From Vibrio penaeicida (lineage in GTDB: Bacteria > Pseudomonadota > Gammaproteobacteria > Enterobacterales > Vibrionaceae), in the NCBI RefSeq assembly GCF_019977755.1, contig NZ_AP025144.1, positions 1,798,001-1,862,000 on the forward strand: a DNA stretch of 64,000 nt, written 5' to 3'. The translations under genes and the position numbers were made by a program. The notes under the pieces are model-generated. The model saw only the letters and a list, made by a program, of their open reading frames with translations. It did not search any database and was not told the DNA's origin. Below are positions 35,056-43,611 of the stretch, one piece after another (positions within the stretch are counted from its first letter, which is position 1; each line of letters begins with the position of its first letter).

Positions 35056-38000
35056 ATGAAATGTACCAAATCATATCTCAGCGTAACGGCGTTGGTTTTC
35101 GTAACGATAACTGCTGTCGATGCCAAGGGACTCGGCGATATTGATGCAAACACTGTGCAACTTACCGGACAGACTCTCACGCTAAAAACAACGGATAACG
35201 AGCATCTTAAAATCTCTATCCTTAGTGAGAACACATTTCGGATACAGGTGAGTCAAACGGCGACGTTTGTCGATGAGACAGTGGATGCGCTATTCGACCA
35301 ATGCAATAATTTTAACTGTAATGCGAGTGACTTTGATGTCAACGCACTTCCTACCATTGTCGTCGACAACAACGTAGACAATGTGAATGTTCAATTGACG
35401 ACGAATTCCAATTTTTATGCTCTTAATACGAATGAAATATCATTAAGAATTCAGAAATCGCCACTGATCTTTTCTTTATACAAGCAAGGTGATCCAACTG
35501 CGTTATGGTCTGAAATTGTTCCTATTAGCATTGGGCAAGCTAAAACAAACTTTGATATTGAGTCGCTTAAGATGGACAAGCCGAGTGGAAAAACTACTCA
35601 AACGCTTTCCAGTGGCTTAGAGGAACATTTCTACGGCGGTGGTCAGCAAAATGGTGAGTTTGAGTTCAATGGCAAAATCATGGAAGCGTCGTATTCTGGT
35701 GGTTGGGACGAGTACGACCGACCTAATCCTGCCCCGTTTTTTATGTCAGACAAAGGTTACGGAGTACTCAGAAACACTTGGCGAAATGGGGGACAAGATT
35801 TTAGAAATATTGATAAATATACATCCAGCTATAACGAAAATAGGTTTGATGCTTATTATTTTACTGGGGACTCTATTAAAGACGTTGTCGAGCAATATAC
35901 CGCGTTAACGGGGCGTCCTCATTTGATGCCTCGATGGGCGTACTACCTCGGTGATGCGGATTGTTACAACAACAAAAACGGCTATTACCCACAAGGCTGG
36001 CCTTCCGAACCAGGAACAACGATGGATGTTGTTGAACAAGTGGGCATTCCTTATAAAAATTACGATATGCCAATAGGGTGGATTTTGCCAAACGATGGGT
36101 ATGGTTGTGAATATGAAAATCTATCAGGCACCATCAATGCGCTAGACGATCTGGGAATAAAAACAGGTTTATGGACACAACGCTCGCTAGATTCTATTGC
36201 GCAAGAAGTGGCGGATGGCGTCAGCGTTTACAAATTGGATGTAGCATGGACAGGTCCAGGAAAGCTGTACTCTTTATCTGCCAATAACGATGCTCATCAG
36301 GGATTGGTCAATAATTCCGACACTAGGGGAATGATTTGGACGGTAATGGGCTGGGCAGGCACGCAGCGATACTCAATAGCGTGGACGGGCGACCAATACT
36401 CTAGCTGGGACTATATCCGTTGGCACATACCAACGTTCATTGGCTCCGGTCTTTCAGGTCAGGCGTACGCTTCTTCAGATGTTAACGGCATATTTGGTAA
36501 CGGAGCTGAAAAATACACTCGCGATATTCAGTTCAAAACTTTCACCCCAGTGTTGATAGCGATGTCTGGTTGGGACGACAAAGAAAGGAAACACGCTTGG
36601 TGGCATGATGGTAAACAAAGTGGTAAATCCTATCGTGACATTAACCGCCAATATTTGAAGTTGAAGTCCGCTCTTACCCCTTACTTGTATAACTATGCTT
36701 ACGAGGCGGACAGAACCGGTTTTCCTATTGTCAGAGCGATGACTTGGGAGTTTCCGGACGATCCTGTACTTAAAGACGAAACCTACAAGTATCAATACAT
36801 GTATGGAGAATCTTTGTTGGTTGCCCCTGTGTATGAACCTATGCTCAAAAACGGCGGATGGCACAAAGACGTCTACTTGCCAGAAGGGCTGTGGATCGAT
36901 TACTGGGACGGAACCCGTACCCTATCACCATCGGGCGGGACACTGCTCTCTCATTATCCGATTTCTATCGACACAATGCCTGTACTTGTCCGCGCAGGTG
37001 CGATTATTCCAATGTATGAAGGTGCCCAATCTGATCAGCTACAGGATAAAACTCACCTGATTCTAGACATTTACCCCCACGGTAACAGTGAGTTTACGCT
37101 ATTTGAGGATGATGGCGAAACACGTGAATACAAAGAGCAAAATGCATTTGCAGATACGAGCATCCGTGTGTCTGCGCCGGAAAATGCAGCAGGAGACATC
37201 ACGATCAATGTTGACGCGACAACGGTGCACAATAGCTACACCGATCAAGTAACGGGTCGCAGCTACCACCTTAAAGTGAATTCTTTATTGGAACCATTAA
37301 GTGTACGGTTTGGCAATTTAGAAATGACATCTGTGAGCACGCTAGATGAGTTCAATGCTATTGAACAGGGGTGGTACTACGCCACAGATGAGAAATTTGG
37401 GACCATCCATATCAAAGTGCCAAACCAATCTGTTTACCAAGGTATCGAATTTAATATAGACATTGATGAACTAGCCACGTTACCGGTGACTCCACCTTAT
37501 CCGAGCCCACTCTACGAGACAGATTTTGACAAAAGTAAGATCACCATTATTAAAAGTGCTGAAGAACAAGATTTTCAGCCGTTTAGCCATGCGCTAGATG
37601 GGGACGTCAGTACCATTTACCACTCACCATGGTGGCCTGAAAACGACGGCGATCGACTACCTCAGTCATTCACCATCGACCTTGGAGAGGACTACATTGT
37701 CTCTGGTTTCACCTATCTTCCGCGGGAGGATGCAGGAAATGGCACGGTCACGCAATATAGACTTTTCTTATCTAACGATACGAGCAACTGGGGGGACCCC
37801 GTTAGCGAAGGTGATTGGGAGGTAAGCAACGAACTGAAAATTGCGAGATTCACGGCACAGAATGCTCGATATCTAAAATTTGAAGCGTTAGCGGGTGTTG
37901 GTCAATTCTTTTCCGCGAGAGAGTTTGATGTGATCACCGAACGAATCGAAGTTCCGCTTAAAACGGTTGATTTAACGCTCTCTAACGGTACTGCTGTAGG

Positions 38001-39669
38001 TAACGTCCAGCAAGATAAGGCAGTGACAGGGGACGCAATGCAAATGAACGGCTTGTCTTTCTCTGGAGGGATTGGGGTTTCTGCGCCGTCGTCTCTTACG
38101 TTCTTCCTTGATGGAACGTGGTCTGAACTCAATGCGGATGTGGGTATTGACGACAGTTGTAATGTATACGGGAATACCGTTAAAGCTTCTATCTATTTGA
38201 ATGGGTTTAAAGCCTGGGAGTACGATATAGAAGGCCCTACCGTCGTCAAACCTAATTTAGCGTTAACCGGAATACGTAGCGTTGAGCTAACCGTTGAAGA
38301 TATTGACACCAGTGCCGCTGTTGATTGCATTAATTGGGCAAACTTGAGAATAAGTGGACCTGAATCCGCTACATTTAACGAGATCAATAAGTCCGATTTT
38401 GTCTTTATTGAGCAACCCAGCCACCAGCAAGGGCATGCCATAGAGAATGCGTTTGATAATGACCCAACAACGATTTACCACTCACCGTGGAATCCGACCA
38501 ACGACAGTGAAAGAGCACCTCAACAATTTGCCGTTAACCTAGGTGGGACGTTTGATGTCCATAGTTTCAGCTATCTTGCACGTGAAGGTGCTGGAAATGG
38601 CACTATTGGGCAATATAGGCTTTCACTCTCGCTTGATGGTAACCAATGGACCGAAATAAGCAATGGCCGTTTCGAGCGTTTATCAGAAATTCAAAAAATC
38701 ACATTCAGTGCTACCAAAGCAAGCTACTTGAAGTTTGAAGCGTTGTCTGGGGTAGGTGATTTTGTGTCGGCGGCGGAATTTGATGTCTTTGGAACACGGG
38801 ACAAAAACGATTTCGATAAGAGCACTATAACGGTTATTCAAGCGCCTGATTTTCAATCTAGCCATGATCTGGCGAAAGCATTTGATAACGACCCTAGCAC
38901 TATGTACCACTCACCTTGGTTCCCTGCCGATGAAAGTCAAAAGGCGCCTCAAAGCTTTATTATCAAACTTGGAGAAACACTTGATGTATCAGGATTTGGT
39001 TACCTTGCACGTGAAGATTTAGGGAATGGTACGATTGGGCAATACCGAATCTCACTTTCAATGGATGGCTCACAGTGGCAAGAGGCGAGTAGCGGCAGCT
39101 TTGAGCCAAATACAAGGAATCACACGCTATCGTTTGCGCCAATTAAAGCGAACTATGTCAGATTCGAAGCGCTATCTGGATTGGGTGATTTCGTATCAGC
39201 AGCCGAGTTTGATGTGATTGGAACACGCACCGTAAATGACTTCGATGAGAGCACAATGACCATTATTCAAGCGCCTGATTTTCAATCTAGCCATGATCTG
39301 GCGAAAGCATTTGATAACGACCCTAGCACTATGTATCACTCACCTTGGTTCCCTAATGATGAAAGTCAAAAGGCGCCTCAAAGTTTTATCATAAAACTTG
39401 GTGAGACACTTGATGTATCAGGATTTGAGTATCTTGCACGTGAAGATTTAGGGAATGGCACCATTGGGCAATATCGAATTTCTCTTTCAATGAATGGTTC
39501 ACAGTGGCAGGAAGTGAGTAGCGGTCATTTTGACTCAAACACCAGAACGCACACCCTATCGTTTGCACCAGTTAGAGCAAACTATGTCAGATTCGAGGCA
39601 TTATCTGGGCTAGGGGACTTTGTTTCTGCATCGGAATTTGATGTGATTGGCACTCGTCAGGGTTTTTAA
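35056..39669 (+). CDS. Secreted GH31 glycosidase with NPCBM and four discoidin-type (CBM32/F5-8C) domains
   Basis: A 1537-residue exoenzyme. A signal peptide covers residues 1-23 (cleavage after AVDA). The GH31 N-domain, barrel and C-domains cover about 30-815. The likely nucleophile is D395 in VYKLDVAWTG and the acid/base D446 in AWTGDQYSSWDYIRWHIP; both differ from the classic WxDMNE alpha-glucosidase form. Then come F5/8-type-C domain 1 (about 824-965), an NPCBM-like domain (968-1105), and F5/8-C domains 2 (1110-1250), 3 (1253-1393) and 4 (1396-1537). Such tails and the barrel motif fit alpha-galactoside or alpha-N-acetylgalactosaminide specificity better than starch (inference). Monocistronic, with no transporter next to it. 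Confidence 0.85.
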   Translation: MKCTKSYLSVTALVFVTITAVDAKGLGDIDANTVQLTGQTLTLKTTDNEHLKISILSENTFRIQVSQTATFVDETVDALFDQCNNFNCNASDFDVNALPTIVVDNNVDNVNVQLTTNSNFYALNTNEISLRIQKSPLIFSLYKQGDPTALWSEIVPISIGQAKTNFDIESLKMDKPSGKTTQTLSSGLEEHFYGGGQQNGEFEFNGKIMEASYSGGWDEYDRPNPAPFFMSDKGYGVLRNTWRNGGQDFRNIDKYTSSYNENRFDAYYFTGDSIKDVVEQYTALTGRPHLMPRWAYYLGDADCYNNKNGYYPQGWPSEPGTTMDVVEQVGIPYKNYDMPIGWILPNDGYGCEYENLSGTINALDDLGIKTGLWTQRSLDSIAQEVADGVSVYKLDVAWTGPGKLYSLSANNDAHQGLVNNSDTRGMIWTVMGWAGTQRYSIAWTGDQYSSWDYIRWHIPTFIGSGLSGQAYASSDVNGIFGNGAEKYTRDIQFKTFTPVLIAMSGWDDKERKHAWWHDGKQSGKSYRDINRQYLKLKSALTPYLYNYAYEADRTGFPIVRAMTWEFPDDPVLKDETYKYQYMYGESLLVAPVYEPMLKNGGWHKDVYLPEGLWIDYWDGTRTLSPSGGTLLSHYPISIDTMPVLVRAGAIIPMYEGAQSDQLQDKTHLILDIYPHGNSEFTLFEDDGETREYKEQNAFADTSIRVSAPENAAGDITINVDATTVHNSYTDQVTGRSYHLKVNSLLEPLSVRFGNLEMTSVSTLDEFNAIEQGWYYATDEKFGTIHIKVPNQSVYQGIEFNIDIDELATLPVTPPYPSPLYETDFDKSKITIIKSAEEQDFQPFSHALDGDVSTIYHSPWWPENDGDRLPQSFTIDLGEDYIVSGFTYLPREDAGNGTVTQYRLFLSNDTSNWGDPVSEGDWEVSNELKIARFTAQNARYLKFEALAGVGQFFSAREFDVITERIEVPLKTVDLTLSNGTAVGNVQQDKAVTGDAMQMNGLSFSGGIGVSAPSSLTFFLDGTWSELNADVGIDDSCNVYGNTVKASIYLNGFKAWEYDIEGPTVVKPNLALTGIRSVELTVEDIDTSAAVDCINWANLRISGPESATFNEINKSDFVFIEQPSHQQGHAIENAFDNDPTTIYHSPWNPTNDSERAPQQFAVNLGGTFDVHSFSYLAREGAGNGTIGQYRLSLSLDGNQWTEISNGRFERLSEIQKITFSATKASYLKFEALSGVGDFVSAAEFDVFGTRDKNDFDKSTITVIQAPDFQSSHDLAKAFDNDPSTMYHSPWFPADESQKAPQSFIIKLGETLDVSGFGYLAREDLGNGTIGQYRISLSMDGSQWQEASSGSFEPNTRNHTLSFAPIKANYVRFEALSGLGDFVSAAEFDVIGTRTVNDFDESTMTIIQAPDFQSSHDLAKAFDNDPSTMYHSPWFPNDESQKAPQSFIIKLGETLDVSGFEYLAREDLGNGTIGQYRISLSMNGSQWQEVSSGHFDSNTRTHTLSFAPVRANYVRFEALSGLGDFVSASEFDVIGTRQGF
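38812..39669 (+). repeat. Recent 429-bp tandem duplication in the GH31 gene
   Basis: The DNA for F5/8-C domains 3 and 4 repeats with a period of exactly 429 bases (143 codons). One run of 73 bases is identical (38834-38906 and 39263-39335), showing a recent duplication or gene conversion. Domain 2 is an older, more diverged copy. Confidence 0.92.
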
Positions 39670-40049
39670 TCTGACGAAGATGTCATCTGTGTCAAGATTT
39701 CTTTCATTGCCGGGCAAGTGTGAGAAATATGCAGGATGAGCATCCAACAACAATCTATCGATTACTTTGGATTCTTCAGCTTTAGTCACAATAAACGGTA
39801 GCATCTAACGAATACACGTTAGATTTCCTTCCAACTCTGGTCATAGTTCTTCCAACTTAACGGAAGAGCTATGACCTCATCTAAAATCAACTAAACTTAC
39901 TACTCTACCATTCTAAAACGTATGACGTTTGACACGCTAATCGCCACGTACGTTTTGAAACTGGCAATGCGAACGAAACCATCATTTGAAACACGTTAAT
40001 TTAGAGTGGGTGATGCCGTATTTCAGCTGGTGGGAGATAAGATGTCCGT
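39670..40049. other. Convergent intergenic region after the GH31 gene
   Basis: 380 bases between convergent genes. They contain a small hairpin (CTAACG/CGTTAG, 39805-39822) followed by T-rich sequence, and the larger stem-loop at 39839-39876. An open minus-strand frame (39610-39804) overlaps the end of the GH31 gene and resembles no family I know. Confidence 0.5.
39839..39876. terminator. Stem-loop after the GH31 gene
   Basis: A 15-bp stem (GGTCATAGTTCTTCC with GGAAGAGCTATGACC, one G-U pair) and an 8-base loop. There is no T tract, so it may protect the 3' end rather than terminate. Confidence 0.6.
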
Positions 40050-40742
40050 TTATTTAAATTGATCCAGCAACGCAATCATTGAACGAGTATCAAAAATAGT
40101 GGGGTAGATCTGAGATGTTTGAGTTTCAAATAACGAATAGAGCATACACTGCGCTACGTCTTTTCCGGAGATTGGTTTGAAATTACCAAGTTTGCCGATG
40201 AGAAGAGGCGAAAAGAGCTTAAGGACATATTCGGTTATTATTTCGTTTTTTCGCGGCTTATCACGCTCGCCGCTTAAAGGACCTGGTCTAACAAATACGA
40301 CCCGTTCGAATCCCATTTTTGACACAGCTGACTCCATTCGTCCCTTGCATTTCAAGTAATGAGAGTAAGAGTCTGGATCTGCTCCATAGCTAGAAACAAC
40401 GGCAATGCGCGTAACGCCGAGTAATTTCATTTCCTGAGCAACATGACACACCAAATCGACGTCTACTTTCGCAAGCTTCTCTTTTGACCCCGCCTGTTTA
40501 AGTGTTGTCCCTAGGCAAATAAAACCAATTTCTGGAGAGGAGGAGTTTTCATCCCACTGAGTGACCGACAGGTCTACGTGGATATGCTCTTTAAGCTTTG
40601 AATGAGAGAGGTGTGTAGGTCGTCTTCCCATGGCATGGACTTTTGCAATGGCGTCTTCTTTGAGAAGTAACATCATTAACTCGTGACCAACTAAACCACT
40701 GCCGCCGGCAACAATCGCCACTTTACTTTCTGGAATACTCAT
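40050..40742 (-). CDS. NAD(P)-binding epimerase-like protein (atypical short-chain dehydrogenase)
   Basis: A 230-residue Rossmann protein of the HTATIP2/YwnB-like atypical SDR group. The dinucleotide-binding motif is VAIVAGGSGLVGHELMMLLL at the N-terminus. The central IGFICLGTTLKQAGSKEKL and the SSYGADPDSYSHYLKCKGRMESAV stretch carry the Tyr/Lys region, followed by VRPGPLSGERDKPR. The start at 40742 (MSIPES) has GAGAGGTG upstream; a longer frame would overlap the exporter gene. Substrate unknown. It lies 19 bases downstream of the LysE-type gene and is probably co-transcribed. Confidence 0.82.
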   Translation of the reverse strand: MSIPESKVAIVAGGSGLVGHELMMLLLKEDAIAKVHAMGRRPTHLSHSKLKEHIHVDLSVTQWDENSSSPEIGFICLGTTLKQAGSKEKLAKVDVDLVCHVAQEMKLLGVTRIAVVSSYGADPDSYSHYLKCKGRMESAVSKMGFERVVFVRPGPLSGERDKPRKNEIITEYVLKLFSPLLIGKLGNFKPISGKDVAQCMLYSLFETQTSQIYPTIFDTRSMIALLDQFK

Positions 40743-40761
40743 AACACCTCTCGAGAATTTC

Positions 40762-41385
40762 TTAGCGTGAGGTTGTAGACAACAGTATACCCGAACCCAC
40801 AAACACGCCACCAGTCAGCTTATTAAACAGTTTGGCACGACCACTTTGCAATAACCAATTTGAAGATTTTGCTCCTAAGTAGGCGTAGATCAAAAGCCAA
40901 GACAGTTCCATCACTGCAAACGTACTCGCCAATATGGAGTATTGGGTGAGTAAAGAGAGTTGAGGATCAATAAACTGTGGAAAAAGTGCCGTAAAGAAGA
41001 TGATGGCCTTTGGGTTACTGGAGCCCACGATAAAGCCACTTAAGAACAGACTGCGAGGTGATTGTTGTTGGCTTTTTCCTTCAGCAACTTCATAACTTTC
41101 TTGTTTAGAAAGTAATGCCTGCACGCCAAGGTAAATCAGATAAGCTGCCCCCGTCCATTTTATGATATTAAATACCCACTCGGATGTTGCGATGATCATA
41201 CCTAACCCGGTAAAAGAAAGCGTTAGGATGCCCATAATGGCGGTTAAACTGCCAAGAGCGGTAAAAACTGATGAGCGAAAACCTTGTGTGACCGATTTAC
41301 TTAAACAAAGTAAAACACTGGGTCCCGGTGATGCGGTGAGTATGAATATCGCCGCGACGTAGATCATCCATGTATTCCAATCCAT
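40762..41385 (-). CDS. LysE/RhtB-family amino-acid exporter
   Basis: A 207-residue inner-membrane exporter with about six helices. The hallmark N-terminal motif is ILTASPGPSVLLCLSKSVTQG, followed by ALGSLTAIMGILTLSFTGLG and the central FLSGFIVGSSNPKAIIFFTALFPQF. The start at 41385 (MDWNTW) has AGGATAGAG upstream and matches the family. The exported compound (homoserine, threonine or another amino acid) cannot be told. Confidence 0.9.
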   Translation of the reverse strand: MDWNTWMIYVAAIFILTASPGPSVLLCLSKSVTQGFRSSVFTALGSLTAIMGILTLSFTGLGMIIATSEWVFNIIKWTGAAYLIYLGVQALLSKQESYEVAEGKSQQQSPRSLFLSGFIVGSSNPKAIIFFTALFPQFIDPQLSLLTQYSILASTFAVMELSWLLIYAYLGAKSSNWLLQSGRAKLFNKLTGGVFVGSGILLSTTSR

Positions 41386-41410
41386 TTCTCTATCCTTATG
41401 AAAAATGTGC

Positions 41411-41446
41411 AAAAAAAAAGGCAGCGATATCATTGACTCGCTGCCT
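41411..41446 (-). terminator. Rho-independent terminator of the chemoreceptor gene
   Basis: On the minus strand GGCAGCGA/TCGCTGCC with a 10-base loop, followed by nine T. Confidence 0.93.
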
Positions 41447-41466
41447 AAGTTGATACTTTACATAAA

Positions 41467-43206
41467 TTACTGAACTTTAAAGCGTCCGACAACCTTATTT
41501 AAACCGCTAGATGTTGAATCAAGGGCCTGGTTCACGGTATTGGCTTGAGAAGCGTTGTCGTTCAGTTGATGTACGATCTGCTGAATTGCGACCATATTTC
41601 TATTCACTTCTTCTGTAACCTGACTTTGCTGATCCGCAGAGGTTGCCATCAGTGCATTCAATTCATTTATTTCAATGACAGAATCGGTCACTTGGTTAAG
41701 AGAATCCATAACCTTATTGGTATTCTCAGCTGTGTTCTCACAACTATTGCGTGTAGACTCCATTGCTGAAACCACATTGTCGGTGGCATTTCGTAACTTA
41801 CTCAACATTTCATTTATTTGAGAGGTACTGTCTTGCGTTCGCGCGGCTAGGGCTCTTACTTCGTCGGCTACGACCGCAAATCCTCTGCCTTGCTCACCTG
41901 CACGGGCTGCTTCTATTGCCGCATTTAAGGCAAGCAAGTTCGTTTGTTCAGCAATTTCACCAATCACTTGCAGCACGGTGCTGATCTGTTTTGTGTCCGC
42001 GCTCATCGTCCCGATAGACTGAGACATGCTGCTTACTTCATCAACCAGCGCTGAAACGCTGTTTACCGCCTGAGAAACAATTTCTTTTGATTCTTCAGCA
42101 TTTGCAGAGGTGTGCTCGGTTAACTTTGCTGCATCAGAGGCATTTTGTGCAATGGATTCAGCGGTAGCGCTCATTTCATTTATTGCCGTGATCGCCTGTT
42201 CGGTTTCAATATTGTGGTTGTTCAGCGTTTGTAAGTTCGATTCAGTTTGGCTGTTTATTTGAGAGACAGCAGTATCAATACTGTGGCTGGATTGAGAAAC
42301 CTCGACAAACATCTTCTGAAGCTTTTCAATGAACAAGTTAATTGAGTGAGATATTTGGCCGATTTCGTCTTGAGAAACGACATCCAAGCGTTGAGTTAAG
42401 TCACCACTTCCTTTAGATAAATCGGCAACAACGCTTTTCAAGTTTTGCAAAGGCTTAAATGCGATATGCAGCAGGGCAACACTTATCCCGATAATAACAA
42501 CGGCACAGATGATTAAAGCCATCGTGATCAACCAGTTCAACGAAGACGTATTTTTCTCAATTAAATCTAAGTCGATGTAACCATTTAGCTGCCAGCTCTT
42601 TTCACCCAAAGAGACTCGCTTGTTAAACGGCATTAGATTGTCACCTTGCTTATTTGAGTAGATAACAGTGCCATTTTGAGAAATCAGTTCGATGTAACTA
42701 CCACTAATTGCGTAGTCGGCAACAATGGATGACATTTCACTCAAATCGATTACAAAGAAGTCGACAGAGTCGTCTGAACGACGCATTGAAATGGTTAGAA
42801 GGGGTTTGCCATTTGTGACTGTTACGTCACTGATAGCAGGCGTTTCTGTTTGCGAAGACGCGGCGTTAATAAATTCTTGAGAAGCGTCTTCTTCCATTAT
42901 GCCTGAGTCATCAAATGCGTAGTCGTTTACGATTTTAACGACTTTATAGAAACCGGAGTTTTCCTTGGTCTCTGCAATATCCATCATGCTGAAGTTTAGG
43001 CTTTTCGCTAAATTCACTTGTCGTTGCAGATCGGTACTCAGTTTCTTCTTAACCAATTCGATGTTGTGGCTGATGTTTCGTGTATCCGAATCATTAATGT
43101 ATTGGCTGATGAAGTAATTAACACTGACGTAAGAAGTCAGAATTGTAATAGAAACAATGATGGTAATTAGAGCGATGATCTTGTTTTTAAAAGATAGGTT
43201 TTTCAT
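41467..43206 (-). CDS. Methyl-accepting chemotaxis protein
   Basis: A 579-residue transmembrane chemoreceptor. It has TM1 (about 10-32), a periplasmic dCache-like sensor (about 33-235; weak PAS signs such as [15 protein letters not shown]), TM2 (about 240-265), HAMP ([25 protein letters not shown], about 268-318) and a long cytoplasmic signalling domain. The conserved hairpin tip is [20 protein letters not shown]. It ends in KVVGRFKVQ without the CheR/CheB docking pentapeptide. The start at 43206 (MKNLSF) fits TM1; the frame runs 23 codons further without need. Ligand unknown. Monocistronic, divergent from the kinase gene. Confidence 0.93.
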   Translation of the reverse strand: MKNLSFKNKIIALITIIVSITILTSYVSVNYFISQYINDSDTRNISHNIELVKKKLSTDLQRQVNLAKSLNFSMMDIAETKENSGFYKVVKIVNDYAFDDSGIMEEDASQEFINAASSQTETPAISDVTVTNGKPLLTISMRRSDDSVDFFVIDLSEMSSIVADYAISGSYIELISQNGTVIYSNKQGDNLMPFNKRVSLGEKSWQLNGYIDLDLIEKNTSSLNWLITMALIICAVVIIGISVALLHIAFKPLQNLKSVVADLSKGSGDLTQRLDVVSQDEIGQISHSINLFIEKLQKMFVEVSQSSHSIDTAVSQINSQTESNLQTLNNHNIETEQAITAINEMSATAESIAQNASDAAKLTEHTSANAEESKEIVSQAVNSVSALVDEVSSMSQSIGTMSADTKQISTVLQVIGEIAEQTNLLALNAAIEAARAGEQGRGFAVVADEVRALAARTQDSTSQINEMLSKLRNATDNVVSAMESTRNSCENTAENTNKVMDSLNQVTDSVIEINELNALMATSADQQSQVTEEVNRNMVAIQQIVHQLNDNASQANTVNQALDSTSSGLNKVVGRFKVQ

Positions 43207-43611
43207 GCACTTTACATCCCTAAAAGTGTACTGAAGAAAGCAACCACATAGCGAGGAGCTAATGATACGCGCCACATGTTAAGCAGACCGCTGTCAATGT
43301 GCAATCAATACGCAACAAAGATTCAAAATTGAGCTTTATATAAATAAAAATGAGCTTTTTCCAAGAAGGGTGATTGATAAGCACATATTTTTAAACTCGA
43401 CAATAACCACCAGCTACTAAAACCGAAGATTGAGTGGCGAATCAACAAGGTGAGCTATAATTGTAAGTGTTAGAGTGGGCGCTTAATACGCAATAGCGAC
43501 AATTAAATCTTAAATAATATTGTAATAACAAAAAGATAAAACGTTCGCGGTGCAGTTAATAAGAGAAGTTTGCGTATTGTAGCCAATTAACCAAACGGGT
43601 TTAGGCTAGGT
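43207..43611. other. Divergent intergenic region between the chemoreceptor and hybrid kinase genes
   Basis: 405 A/T-rich bases that must hold both promoters. A TATAAT occurs at 43456-43461, but no well-spaced -35 box was found. No small gene, repeat or RNA structure stands out. Confidence 0.5.

Noticed and set aside
39610..39804. 64-codon minus-strand frame at the end of the GH31 gene
   Set aside because: It overlaps the glycosidase coding end, resembles no known family and lacks a good ribosome binding site. It could be a gene remnant, but I cannot support that.
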